A stretch of 64,000 nt of DNA from Pseudomonas poae (GCF_001439785.1 NZ_JYLI01000005.1:248001-312000), one strand, 5' to 3'. Positions 16,879 to 24,514 are shown, numbered from the stretch's first letter. Translations and numbers: made by a program. Notes: generated by a model not told the origin, from the letters alone.

Positions 16879-18044
16879 TAGAGAACGTCCTCCAGGAACT
16901 GCTCGATGATTTCATCGCGGGCGTTGAGTTGATAAACCATGTGTTCGTTCGGCGCGTAGCGGCCGTAGTCGATGACGATGAACCAGGTGCCGTTCTTGTA
17001 CTTCTCGACGCTGTTCAATTCCGGGTGCAGGTACACGCTGCCGCCGGGAATGGTTTCGTCGGCGACCAGGGTTTGCAGCCAGTCGTTGATGCGCTTGACC
17101 TCCTGGTCCATGAAGGACTTGGTGAGGTTCTTGGCCATGGCCTTCTGCCCGGCTTTGACCAGCTTGCGGCTGATGGCGTCTTCCAGGCCGACGTAGCTGA
17201 TGAACTTGCCGGTGAGGGAACGGTTACCCAGCAGCGAGAACCCGCCGAGGATGGTGCGGGCGTAGTAGCTCACGCCATATCGGTTGAGCAGGTCGCCTTC
17301 GGTGGAGGTGTCGAGGATGTTGTACTCGACCACGCGGGAAACGTCTTCGGCGAAGGTCACCTGATTGCCCGGGCTTTCCCACTGCTTGACCTTGGCCAGT
17401 GCGGCGATGGCCAGGGAGGACGGCGACAGGAACACGTTTTTCTTCGCCGCCTTGGAGTACACAGACGGCATGTTGTGCACCAGCAGGCAGCGGTCGAAGC
17501 CCAAGTCTGCACCGCCCAACTCGCCGCTGTAGGTCACTTGGTCGGCCACCGAAGCGTCCTTGCCATCCAGTACCACACGTGCCTTGATGCGCTTGCCGAA
17601 GGAGGCAAACTCACCGGCTACGGCTTTGGTGCCAGTAAAACCTGGAGCGCCGATGATGGTCAGGTCTTCAGGGACGCTGCTCAGGGCAGCCAGGCCCAGC
17701 TTGCGACCGGTGACCGGGTCGTTGCCGCCGATCACATTGTTGATCGTATCGGCCGGGGTGGCGCCCTCCTCCACGATCACCACGTAGACCGGCACCTTCA
17801 CCACTTTGAGGATCTGGTACACCGCTTGAAACAGCGTGCCCGATTCAGTGCCAGTGGGGTCCAGCAGCGCCTGGGTGGTGAAGCTGTTGATGCGAAACGG
17901 CGCGTTTTTCGGGATCGACCCGTGGGCGTTCGGCGCGGTGCCGACCAGGCCGATCACGTTATCGCCCAGGCCACCCATGGCCTCGGGAGATTCGGTGGCA
18001 TTGACGGTGATGCCGTTGTGCTCGAAGTTCAAAACCTCAGCCAT
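16878..18044 (-). CDS. R-type tail sheath protein (P2 gpFI)
   Basis: A 388-residue contractile sheath subunit. The C-terminal domain is conserved (FLSPSSLAIAALAKV, then RTILGGFSLLGNRSL and the end EIIEQFLEDVL). The length is that of P2 FI (396). It is followed at once by the tube gene. Presence of a sheath makes the first tail set an R-type, contractile particle. Confidence 0.95.
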   Translation of the reverse strand: MAEVLNFEHNGITVNATESPEAMGGLGDNVIGLVGTAPNAHGSIPKNAPFRINSFTTQALLDPTGTESGTLFQAVYQILKVVKVPVYVVIVEEGATPADTINNVIGGNDPVTGRKLGLAALSSVPEDLTIIGAPGFTGTKAVAGEFASFGKRIKARVVLDGKDASVADQVTYSGELGGADLGFDRCLLVHNMPSVYSKAAKKNVFLSPSSLAIAALAKVKQWESPGNQVTFAEDVSRVVEYNILDTSTEGDLLNRYGVSYYARTILGGFSLLGNRSLTGKFISYVGLEDAISRKLVKAGQKAMAKNLTKSFMDQEVKRINDWLQTLVADETIPGGSVYLHPELNSVEKYKNGTWFIVIDYGRYAPNEHMVYQLNARDEIIEQFLEDVL

Positions 18045-18046
18045 GA

Positions 18047-18220
18047 TTAGTCAGCCTTCTTGGGGGTGGAGTTGAGGACGCTGGTCAGTTCCAGGCGGCC
18101 GGCGGTGCGCAGGGCGGATGCTTCGACGTCGAGCAGTTCCAGCTCCTCGCCGGCGGTAGACCAGTGGCCCCCTCCGATGGGGAATGGGATGAGGACGGTG
18201 TAGGTTTGGCGGGTGGGCAT
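18047..18220 (-). CDS. Small protein encoded just upstream of the sheath gene
   Basis: A 57-residue protein beginning MPTRQTYTVLIPFPI and ending TPKKAD. GGAG lies nine bases before ATG 18220, and the stop is two bases before the sheath start. Longer in-frame starts would cross a hairpin. It resembles small conserved tail-operon proteins of unknown role; I do not assign a function. Confidence 0.65.
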   Translation of the reverse strand: MPTRQTYTVLIPFPIGGGHWSTAGEELELLDVEASALRTAGRLELTSVLNSTPKKAD

Positions 18221-18238
18221 GGGAAAAATCTCCAGGCG

Positions 18239-18260
18239 AAAAAAAACCGCTTGCGCGGTA
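18239..18260 (-). terminator. Terminator-like hairpin after the fibre-chaperone gene
   Basis: On the minus strand ACCGC-GCAA-GCGGT is followed by eight or nine T. It has the strongest U tract of the internal set. It separates the fibre genes from the abundant sheath and tube genes. Confidence 0.75.
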
Positions 18261-18309
18261 TTGAGTGAAACGTGTGTGGCGAGCGGGAAATCCGAGCCAT
18301 TAAAGGTAG

Positions 18310-18738
18310 TTATGCCGTCTGTTCGGCCAACCAAAGTGGCGCTGTCGGCCGGTGCTCCAAGTGAGGAAAATCAGGAGATTGCGGCCAATCACGCAGTGCC
18401 TGCATGTATGTCAGCAACGCAAGGAACTGTTCTGCCTCTAGGGTCACAGGCGCCTTGAGTTCCAACTGATCACGATGCCGATCACGTAACCAAGTAATCT
18501 GCATCAATTGGGCATCGCGCCAAGTGCGCTCCTCAAAAGCCGGGTCGAGCGCTACGGGAACGATATCAACCAGAAATGGCACACCGTGATCATCATGGTG
18601 ACGAGCCTTATCGGTGCCTGCATCTCGAATAATCTCGTTATAAGAAGCTTCGGACATGGGAACCGCATCTGCAGGGATGACTTCATGCAAGCCCTCCAGG
18701 TAAGTACATCCGGTTTGTTGACTGTAGTACCGCTTCAT
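18310..18738 (-). CDS. R-type tail fibre assembly chaperone (Tfa-like)
   Basis: A 142-residue protein with the typical Tfa C-terminus (AEQFLALLTYMQALRDWPQ, then FPHLEHRP). Such proteins assist trimerisation of the tail fibre and are matched to the fibre tip. It starts nine bases after the fibre stop. Confidence 0.88.
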   Translation of the reverse strand: MKRYYSQQTGCTYLEGLHEVIPADAVPMSEASYNEIIRDAGTDKARHHDDHGVPFLVDIVPVALDPAFEERTWRDAQLMQITWLRDRHRDQLELKAPVTLEAEQFLALLTYMQALRDWPQSPDFPHLEHRPTAPLWLAEQTA

Positions 18739-18747
18739 AATGAAACC

Positions 18748-19686
18748 TCAATAACCAATTGCAAAGTAAACACAGCCAGATGCGGTAGGCCCGTTAAATG
18801 TGGTGCTCCCTTGAGTGAGCGTTCCCATGTTGAGCGCGTTCAGTCCGGTCTTTGTGATCGCCCGAAATTGCCAGACGGCTTTCATGGCTCCGCCTGGGCC
18901 TGTGTTGTCGTGCTCCGAAACCCAGATACAGCGGTTTGGGAAAGCGATAGGGAAAGAGACATCGGTACTTCCTGTCACTATCGCGCTATTGCCCATTTGC
19001 AAGATTAATCCCCCCAGCCAACTCGGAAAAACCATATAGCTCTGGGCACCCAAGGAAATTGAAAAACCCAAACGCAACTTTTTTGGCGTAACAATCGTGG
19101 AGTCATCCAAGCCTTGATTGATATGAGCCGGAGTCGAAATTCTCGCCGTACCTCGGTTTACTTCAGTCGCCTGCGCGGTCATCGCGTCGACTTCAGCCTT
19201 GGTGTAAGTCGCCTTCGCAACGTAATCCATCACCCAAGCACGCGTAGCTTTCACTACCGTGTCATCAATAAGCAGCGTGACCAGCGAAGCATTGGTGGTT
19301 TCAAAAATCGAGCGAATATAAAACTCTTTGCCCGTTCCAGACGTCTCCAGCAGAGGTTTGTAAGACTCAGGGTACTTGACAATCGCATATAAGATACCCG
19401 TATCGGTCCAAAGGCCTGCTTCGCGCACATACCAGCCGCCAACGTCTGACGGAATAGTGACTTCCGCCATCAGCCAATTGGCATTTTTCTGATCCTGAAA
19501 AAGCGCATTCAAGGGCCCCCGCCAGACTTCGCGCTTGAGTGCTTTGGCTGTTGCATCGGGGTTGTAGATAGCACCATTCCCATCACCGACGGATATCTGC
19601 GCCAGCTTGATAGGTATGCCGGCCGCCTTGCAGGCTGTTTCGTAAGCAATGCCTGCGTCTGTAAGCAGTGTGTAATAGTCAGCCAT
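18748..19686 (-). CDS. R-type tail fibre (P2 gpH-like), short form
   Basis: A 312-residue fibre. Residues 1-160 are the conserved base-plate attachment domain (MADYYTLLTDAGIAYETACKA, WYVREAGLW). The C-terminal part is a Gly/Ser/Asn-rich beta domain ending CVYFAIGY, typical of the binding tip. The base-plate genes I and J precede it and its chaperone follows. It is short: P2 gpH and R2-pyocin fibres are about 670-690 residues, so the shaft is much reduced. The fibre genes look more AT-rich than the tube and sheath genes. Confidence 0.9.
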   Translation of the reverse strand: MADYYTLLTDAGIAYETACKAAGIPIKLAQISVGDGNGAIYNPDATAKALKREVWRGPLNALFQDQKNANWLMAEVTIPSDVGGWYVREAGLWTDTGILYAIVKYPESYKPLLETSGTGKEFYIRSIFETTNASLVTLLIDDTVVKATRAWVMDYVAKATYTKAEVDAMTAQATEVNRGTARISTPAHINQGLDDSTIVTPKKLRLGFSISLGAQSYMVFPSWLGGLILQMGNSAIVTGSTDVSFPIAFPNRCIWVSEHDNTGPGGAMKAVWQFRAITKTGLNALNMGTLTQGSTTFNGPTASGCVYFAIGY

Positions 19687-19689
19687 TTT

Positions 19690-20316
19690 CTATTCCTGTG
19701 GATAAAGAGTGGTGGTTTCGACGGTATAGAGCCCAACTGCTCGGTAGGAAGTACCCGATGCCTGAACACCCGGTACCAACGTAGGGCAAATCGTCGTTAG
19801 TTCGCCGCAAAGTGTCGCGGCACCGATGCAGTGGCGACCGGAAACACTCAACCCAACAGAGACAGACAGCACATCGCGCTCACTTTTTGCATCACCGAGG
19901 CGGCGGTCCAAACGTATGTCAATCGCTTCGCTGTAAGGCAGCTCGGTATAGGCTCGAACGGAGAAGCTGTAGGGCAGTCCCGGTGGGCGTTGTTCGTACC
20001 AGGCCTGTACTTGCGGCCTCAGTTGAAGGCCCCTGGCTGCATTTTCCAGCGCTTGCCGGGTGCCCGCCTGGCGAGCAGTGGGCCAGGCCAGTTTTACGGT
20101 CAGGCGTTTCTCGATCACAGGTGCACCAGTGCTCCACTCCTTGACACCTCGGTCGGCGGCCAAATAGGGCAGGAACGCGACAGGCGTATGGGTTGGGTCC
20201 ATCAACCCGGGAAACGGCGGCACAACCCGGTCGAGCAATACTCCGAACCCCACATCCAGCGCCTTTTCCAGCGGTGAACTGTTGGCCGGCAACAAACTCG
20301 CGTTGAGGTCACTCAT
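19690..20316 (-). CDS. R-type baseplate wedge protein I (P2 gpI)
   Basis: A 208-residue P2 gpI-family protein beginning MSDLNASLLPANSSPLEKAL, with the family segment FLPYLAADRGVKEWS. It is a base-plate wedge part that anchors the fibre. It overlaps the gpJ stop by four bases and ends four bases before the fibre start. Confidence 0.93.
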   Translation of the reverse strand: MSDLNASLLPANSSPLEKALDVGFGVLLDRVVPPFPGLMDPTHTPVAFLPYLAADRGVKEWSTGAPVIEKRLTVKLAWPTARQAGTRQALENAARGLQLRPQVQAWYEQRPPGLPYSFSVRAYTELPYSEAIDIRLDRRLGDAKSERDVLSVSVGLSVSGRHCIGAATLCGELTTICPTLVPGVQASGTSYRAVGLYTVETTTLYPQE

Positions 20317-21308
20317 AGCGTGCGCACCTCCACCTCGACACCCGTGCAGTACGGAGCCTCGAACGCCGAGCTGACAATCGGCTCCAGCGGTTCAAGGATC
20401 TGCAGTTGTGCCGCGCCAGCACTGTGGATGGCGTAGTCGATCCAGCTCGGGTCCACCCGCCCTTCCAGGCGATGGCAGGAATCGGCGTATGCCTGCAGCA
20501 GCTTTTGCGCGGCGACCTGGGTGAGTCCGGAATCCGGTCCGGCATTGATCTTGGCGACCACGCGGATTTTGTACGGCAGGATGTGTGCGCCTTGCACACT
20601 GACCAGGTCGGTTTCCGGACGGACATCCGGCCGTGCGAAATGTCGTCGAACGCCGTCCAGCAAGTCGGCAGACGGCGTGCCATCGCCTTCCCGCGCCAGG
20701 ACGGTGACCATGACCTCGCCAGGTGCGGTTCGCCGCCCATTGCCATCCTTGACCCGCACCGCATAACCGTCCGGGTCGAAGGTATACGTGACCGTGACCA
20801 CGCCCGGCGTCGCGCTCTGCACATTCACCGCCGGGCGTTCGCCAAGGGTGAACACTTCGCGGCGGTACTGCATGCGCGAGCCGGCAGCCGGGGCGTGAGG
20901 GGCGAGGTAGTAGCGTAACCGGGCATCCTCGTCGCTTTCCAGGGTCGGCGGCACCGGCGGGAATGCGGCGGAGTCGCCGGGGTCCAGCACCTGGCGCTCC
21001 AGGCCCATATCGGCCAGGCGCGCATCCAGATTGCTGCCGGTGGCCCACCACGCCAGCATCTGCTTGATGCGGGCGTTGTATTGGCGCTCATGGGTTTGCA
21101 GACGCACGCAAAAGGCTTCAAGGGCCAGGGTCAGCAGTTCGCTTTCGTTGTCGAGGCTGACCTTGAGTTTGGCCGCGCTTTGCGGCGCGCGGGTGGCAAC
21201 GTAGTCCACCACGAACGCCTTGAATTCGGCCAGCAAGGGTTCGAACTCGTCCACCGCAATGATGGCCGGTTCCGCCAGTTGGTTCTGGCCGGGGATCAAC
21301 ATGCTCAT
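20313..21308 (-). CDS. R-type baseplate wedge protein J (P2 gpJ)
   Basis: A 331-residue protein of the baseplate J family (T4 gp6-like). The conserved centre SDEDARLRYYLAPHAPAAGS is visible. I chose ATG 21308, overlapping the gpW stop by four bases; the longer frame upstream lies inside gpW. It forms the wedge ring with W and I. Confidence 0.94.
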   Translation of the reverse strand: MSMLIPGQNQLAEPAIIAVDEFEPLLAEFKAFVVDYVATRAPQSAAKLKVSLDNESELLTLALEAFCVRLQTHERQYNARIKQMLAWWATGSNLDARLADMGLERQVLDPGDSAAFPPVPPTLESDEDARLRYYLAPHAPAAGSRMQYRREVFTLGERPAVNVQSATPGVVTVTYTFDPDGYAVRVKDGNGRRTAPGEVMVTVLAREGDGTPSADLLDGVRRHFARPDVRPETDLVSVQGAHILPYKIRVVAKINAGPDSGLTQVAAQKLLQAYADSCHRLEGRVDPSWIDYAIHSAGAAQLQILEPLEPIVSSAFEAPYCTGVEVEVRTL

Positions 21309-21637
21309 GTCACGACCTCGAAGGTTTGTTGGCGGTTTTTCCAAGTGCCGGAGAACCGCAGCAACAAGCCGGCCCCCTGGCGAGTGGCGACGATGACCTG
21401 GGGTTGAAAGTCGCCAATGCCGTTCTGCGCGTTGTAGAACGCCTGGGCGGCGTGGCTCTGCGCAAGAATGAGCAGATCATCGCCAAGGTTCTGGCCCAGC
21501 AGTTGCGGGACCCGCGAGCCGTACAACGGACGCTTCTGGCGAGTGCCCAGAGGAGTGGTGAGCGCTCGGGTGGCGCGCTGCACGAATTGCAGCCAGTCAT
21601 CGACGGCTGCCCCGCTGTTTCGGTCGATACCGATCAT
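21305..21637 (-). CDS. R-type baseplate protein W (P2 gpW / T4 gp25-like)
   Basis: A 110-residue gp25-family protein beginning MIGIDRNSGAAVDDWLQFVQ, with the conserved TPLGTRQKRPLYGS segment. In T4 the homologue starts sheath assembly at the base plate. It is followed by gpJ with a four-base overlap. Confidence 0.94.
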   Translation of the reverse strand: MIGIDRNSGAAVDDWLQFVQRATRALTTPLGTRQKRPLYGSRVPQLLGQNLGDDLLILAQSHAAQAFYNAQNGIGDFQPQVIVATRQGAGLLLRFSGTWKNRQQTFEVVT

Positions 21638-21646
21638 GGGATGTCC

Positions 21647-22258
21647 TTATCGGGGGCTGATGAGGCGCCCTTGGTGGTCAACCACCGGGCCGCTGAAATG
21701 GGCGCCGCCGGCGTCGAGCAACAACGCGGTGCCGCCGATTTGCAGGGTGATGCCCTGGGCGTTGAGGATCAGGCCGCTGGCGCCGACCCTGGCCTCGATC
21801 TGCTCGCGCGAGCCGCTAAACGTGGTCGGGCCGTTGACCCAGTTGAATGTGTGGCTGGCGTCGTCGTAGTCGCTCTGCGTACCGTCCTGATGACGGCGCC
21901 GGGTTAACGACGCAACGCTGGAGACCGGCGGAAACACGCTGCTGTTGAGCCCGAACAAGGCCACCGACTGCGCGCCGCCTTCGCCACCGGCATAGTTGAG
22001 CAACAGGCACTGCTCACCCACCGATGGAATGCGCGTTTCGGTTTGCGCACCAGCGCTGGGATTGAAAAAACGGATCGCTGGCGTGAGCAGATCGCCATGG
22101 CTGACCTTGCAGGTATTGGCGGCGGCGTCGACCTGCTGGCAAACACCGATTCGGCAAAAGCTCTCGGCGCGTCGATACAGGTCTTCGAGCTGGCTTTCCA
22201 TTTCTGCCAGGCGCTCGACAATCGGCCCCAGTTGCATGCGTAAGAGCGCGTCGAACAT
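21647..22258 (-). CDS. R-type baseplate spike protein V (P2 gpV)
   Basis: A 203-residue spike: an N-terminal helix (about 1-32), an OB-fold domain (about 35-115, GVCQQVDAAANTCKVSHG), and a beta-helical C-terminal needle. It pierces the outer membrane in P2 and R-pyocins. It heads the base-plate block V-W-J-I, the P2 order. Confidence 0.92.
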   Translation of the reverse strand: MFDALLRMQLGPIVERLAEMESQLEDLYRRAESFCRIGVCQQVDAAANTCKVSHGDLLTPAIRFFNPSAGAQTETRIPSVGEQCLLLNYAGGEGGAQSVALFGLNSSVFPPVSSVASLTRRRHQDGTQSDYDDASHTFNWVNGPTTFSGSREQIEARVGASGLILNAQGITLQIGGTALLLDAGGAHFSGPVVDHQGRLISPR

Positions 22259-22261
22259 AAA

Positions 22262-22777
22262 TTACTCCGCCAGTGGTTTGTATTGGTCAGGGTCATTGAT
22301 GTTCATGACTTCCCAAGTGCTGGCAAACAGAGGTTGGCCTGTAGGGTCGTTGAGCAACACCGGCCCGATGTAGAGGGTTTGGGTGAAGGAAACAGCCCAG
22401 GTGTCGTAGTCCGTTTCTGCCGCAGCCCGCGAAGCAGGAGCGGCAATGATATTCGTCGGCAAATCGCACTGTGCCTGGGGCAGGTTCCAGCGGTTGTCCA
22501 GCACCAGGTCCATCAGTTGACTGGCCAGGTCGCAGGCGTCGAACGGCAAGGCACCCGGTGCAACCATGGCCTTGAGCGAAATGGTCAGCGCGTGTGCCTT
22601 GCGCCCTTCTGGCGAGCGAATGCCGGGGCCGTTGCCCTCGACCGTGACCAGCACGCCGGTGTTTACGCCGCCGCCCTGAAAGTCCTGATGGCTGCCGATC
22701 TTCAGGTCGGGGAAGGCAGCGTGCAGCGCCTGGCCGATGGCTTGCGGCAATTGGGAGGGTTTTTCGATGAGCATCAT
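22262..22777 (-). CDS. Conserved tailocin protein between holin and gpV
   Basis: A 171-residue protein starting MMLIEKPSQLPQAIGQAL. P. aeruginosa R-pyocin loci carry an uncharacterised gene at this same place, between holin and gpV. The fold looks like that of tail completion proteins of the Mu gp37 type, but that is tentative. AAGGAA precedes the start, where two ATG codons occur in a row. Confidence 0.7.
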   Translation of the reverse strand: MMLIEKPSQLPQAIGQALHAAFPDLKIGSHQDFQGGGVNTGVLVTVEGNGPGIRSPEGRKAHALTISLKAMVAPGALPFDACDLASQLMDLVLDNRWNLPQAQCDLPTNIIAAPASRAAAETDYDTWAVSFTQTLYIGPVLLNDPTGQPLFASTWEVMNINDPDQYKPLAE

Positions 22778-22799
22778 GTCAGTGACTTCCTTGCAGCAA

Positions 22800-23138
22800 T
22801 TAACGCGGATCCTGGCGCGGGCCTTCGTTGATCCCGATACGTTTGGCCGCCCAGCGCTCGTAGAGCCCGATGGCTGCGTCGGCGCCGGCCATGGCGGTGA
22901 GGCATCCGATGGCGCCGGCCGTCCAGATCGACATGCCGGCGGCGTAACACAGCATCAAGGCTGAAACGCCGCAGACCATGCAGGCCCCGGAGCGCAGCGC
23001 CAGGCGCCGAATCAGCGACCAGCCGCGGGCGCCTTCCTTGTCGGCACGCCACATTTCGCCGGACACGCCGCCGATCACCGCCAATATGATGACCAGCCAG
23101 ATAGGCATTTCCGCTAACGCCTGTTGTTCGTTTGTCAT
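22800..23138 (-). CDS. Holin of the tailocin locus
   Basis: A 112-residue membrane protein with three hydrophobic segments (about 11-26, 48-68, 71-90) and a charged tail, as in pyocin and P2-like holins. A perfect AGGAGG is placed before ATG 23138, which decides the start. It is the first gene of the late operon. No endolysin or spanin follows it in the window, so the partner enzyme must be elsewhere, perhaps left of position 1. Confidence 0.85.
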   Translation of the reverse strand: MTNEQQALAEMPIWLVIILAVIGGVSGEMWRADKEGARGWSLIRRLALRSGACMVCGVSALMLCYAAGMSIWTAGAIGCLTAMAGADAAIGLYERWAAKRIGINEGPRQDPR

Positions 23139-23208
23139 GTCACGCCTCCTGGCTGAGCACTGAATAGTCCGTTTTTCATTTGCAAATAATTCGATAGGTA
23201 GGCATTCC

Positions 23209-23233
23209 AAAAAGCCCGGTCGCCCGGGCTTTT
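23209..23233. terminator. Bidirectional terminator-like hairpin upstream of the holin
   Basis: AAAAGCCCGG-TCGC-CCGGGCTTTT is a perfect ten-pair stem with T runs on both strands. It lies about 330 bp downstream of the leftward tailocin promoter and 70 bp before the holin. I find no good promoter between it and the holin, so late transcripts must read through it. Confidence 0.8.
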
Positions 23234-23421
23234 CAGTAATGCTGTCCGCGGACTTTCGGCGCTACTGGCGCGGTACGGTCCTTTCCTCAATGTTTTTCCG
23301 ACCACGATCCCTGTCTGCCGGATAACTGCTTCTGGTGCTTTACGCTGCACACCCGGGTCAGTTGCCAACCCTCTGAACCGTTAAGGCCGGTTCATCGCTG
23401 CCTGTTTTTGAAGCGGTACCA

Positions 23422-23526
23422 CTAAAGAGCGTCGGCATCCTTGCCGGTGTTGCCTGGCATCCCTGCCATCGCGTCGATGGCATCCTTGCCGATGTTGCGT
23501 GCCTTCCTTGTCTTCCCTGGCAGCAT
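23422..23526 (-). CDS. Possible 34-residue leader peptide of the tailocin transcript
   Basis: An ATG at 23526 with GGAGG eight bases upstream opens a 34-codon frame (MLPGKTRKARNIGKDAIDAM, ending GKDADAL). It contains a 15-codon internal duplication (N-I/T-G-K-D-A), encoded by direct repeats of 20 bp at 23434-23453 and 23479-23498. It is the first frame after the operator-covered promoter. It could be a real leader peptide or chance; no family is known to me. The rest of the 23139-23560 leader shows only the hairpin. Confidence 0.35.
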   Translation of the reverse strand: MLPGKTRKARNIGKDAIDAMAGMPGNTGKDADAL

Positions 23527-23568
23527 CCTTGCTGCCTCCACCAGACCTTGTTGGCTGGCTTGAGATGA

Positions 23569-23597
23569 AGAATATGCATTTATGCATATACAGTCAA
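23569..23597 (-). promoter_or_regulatory. Main leftward tailocin promoter
   Basis: On the minus strand TTGACT (23597-23592) and TATTCT (23574-23569) are separated by exactly 17 bases. The spacer holds operator O1 and the -35 box overlaps O2. Start of transcription would be near 23562, giving a leader of about 420 nt before the holin. Confidence 0.8.
23572..23589. promoter_or_regulatory. Repressor operator O1
   Basis: ATATGCATTTATGCATAT, an ATGC-N6-GCAT dyad symmetric but for the centre, lying in the promoter spacer. It shares form and spacing with O2, O3 and the site before the repressor gene. Confidence 0.8.
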
Positions 23598-23612
23598 TGC
23601 GTAAATGCATTT
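23595..23612. promoter_or_regulatory. Repressor operator O2
   Basis: CAATGCGTAAATGCATTT, an ATGC-N6-GCAT dyad overlapping the -35 box. Its start is 23 bp from O1, about two helical turns. Confidence 0.78.
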
Positions 23613-23624
23613 ATTTTCGTGGTT

Positions 23625-23642
23625 AAATGCACGAATGCATTT
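23625..23642. promoter_or_regulatory. Repressor operator O3
   Basis: AAATGCACGAATGCATTT, an ATGC-N6-GCAT dyad upstream of the -35 box, 30 bp from O2 (about three turns), on the same helical face. Confidence 0.75.
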
Positions 23643-23682
23643 TCACGCAGGTAGGCGTGGGGATTGAGGCGTTTTGCAGGCG

Positions 23683-23716
23683 AAAAAAAACCTGCTCGCT
23701 GGCAGGTTTTTTCTTA
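23683..23716. terminator. Terminator of the repressor gene
   Basis: AAAACCTGC and GCAGGTTTT arms enclose a short loop, with A/T runs on both sides. It lies just past the repressor stop on the minus strand and should insulate it from the tailocin promoter region. Confidence 0.85.
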
Positions 23717-23726
23717 CAGAGCAAGG

Positions 23727-24461
23727 TTAGCGAGCGTACATGCCCCACCAGAAAACATGGCCGAGGATGCTGATCTGCTCGTCCTGAATATCCTGGAAGC
23801 TGTAGTCCTCGTCCGGGTGCTCATCGCGGTTGAAGCTGCGCAGGCGAATCCCGGAAGGCAGGCGATAGAGCTGTTTAACCCGCAATTGCCCGTTGTGATT
23901 GATGGCATACAGGTCGCCATCAACGATATCGCCAATGCCGCTCTTGCCCGCATTCACCCCGACCGTTGCGCCATCACGCAACACCGGCAACATGCTGTTG
24001 CCGCGCACCGTCACACACTTGGCCTGGTCGAACTGCACACCGTTATGCCGCAGGCTGCGCTTGCCGAACCGCAGGCTGGCCTTTTCGCTTTCCTCAATGA
24101 CGAATCTTCCTGATCCAGCAGCCAATTCAACCTCGCGCAGAAAGGGGATCGACACCTCGTCGTCATTCACGGGGGTGTCGTCGTCCCACAGGCTTATGTC
24201 CTTGAGTTCCGAATGCATCGGGTCGCGTTCTTCATCTCGCAGAGCGCCTATGGCCGCGCGCCCGCGCAACTGATCGGTGCTGACGCGAAAGTACTCGGCA
24301 ATGCGGGAGATGTGCTTGTCCGACGGGTCCACGATCTTGCCGTTGAGGATCCGGGACAGGGTGGATTGAGGCACGCCGGTGCGCCGGTGAAGCTCCGTGG
24401 GGGAGATCCGGTCGCGGTCCAGCAGCTCTTTGAGGACGATTGAAACGTTGCGTTTTTGCAT
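23727..24461 (-). CDS. PrtR/CI-like autocleavable repressor of the tailocin operon
   Basis: Residues 1-65 of this 244-residue form are an XRE-type helix-turn-helix (SPTELHRRTGVPQSTLSRIL). The C-terminal S24/LexA domain has the Ala-Gly cleavage pair in LAAGSGRF, the catalytic Ser in GNSMLP and Lys in RVKQLYRL. RecA-stimulated self-cleavage on DNA damage would free the operators and induce tailocin production, as for P. aeruginosa PrtR. I chose ATG 24461; the ATG at 24512 lies inside an operator and adds 17 residues outside the helix-turn-helix. No prtN-like activator gene is seen next to it. Confidence 0.9.
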   Translation of the reverse strand: MQKRNVSIVLKELLDRDRISPTELHRRTGVPQSTLSRILNGKIVDPSDKHISRIAEYFRVSTDQLRGRAAIGALRDEERDPMHSELKDISLWDDDTPVNDDEVSIPFLREVELAAGSGRFVIEESEKASLRFGKRSLRHNGVQFDQAKCVTVRGNSMLPVLRDGATVGVNAGKSGIGDIVDGDLYAINHNGQLRVKQLYRLPSGIRLRSFNRDEHPDEDYSFQDIQDEQISILGHVFWWGMYAR

Positions 24462-24496
24462 AACGGGAGATAGTGCCGGGAGATCTGGGGGTTGGC

Positions 24497-24514
24497 AAAT
24501 GCTAATTTGCATAT
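24497..24514. promoter_or_regulatory. Repressor autoregulatory operator
   Basis: AAATGCTAATTTGCATAT has the same ATGC-N6-GCAT form as O1-O3 and lies 36 bp before the repressor start, next to a possible -10 (TAAAAT). It implies autoregulation. Confidence 0.75.

Noticed and set aside
23135..23368. A leftward 77-codon frame upstream of the holin
   Set aside because: It crosses the perfect hairpin at 23209-23233 and has no ribosome site; the holin start with AGGAGG explains the region better.
24461..24512. Longer repressor start at ATG 24512
   Set aside because: The ATG lies inside the autoregulatory operator and adds residues before the helix-turn-helix; a leaderless start there cannot be fully excluded.
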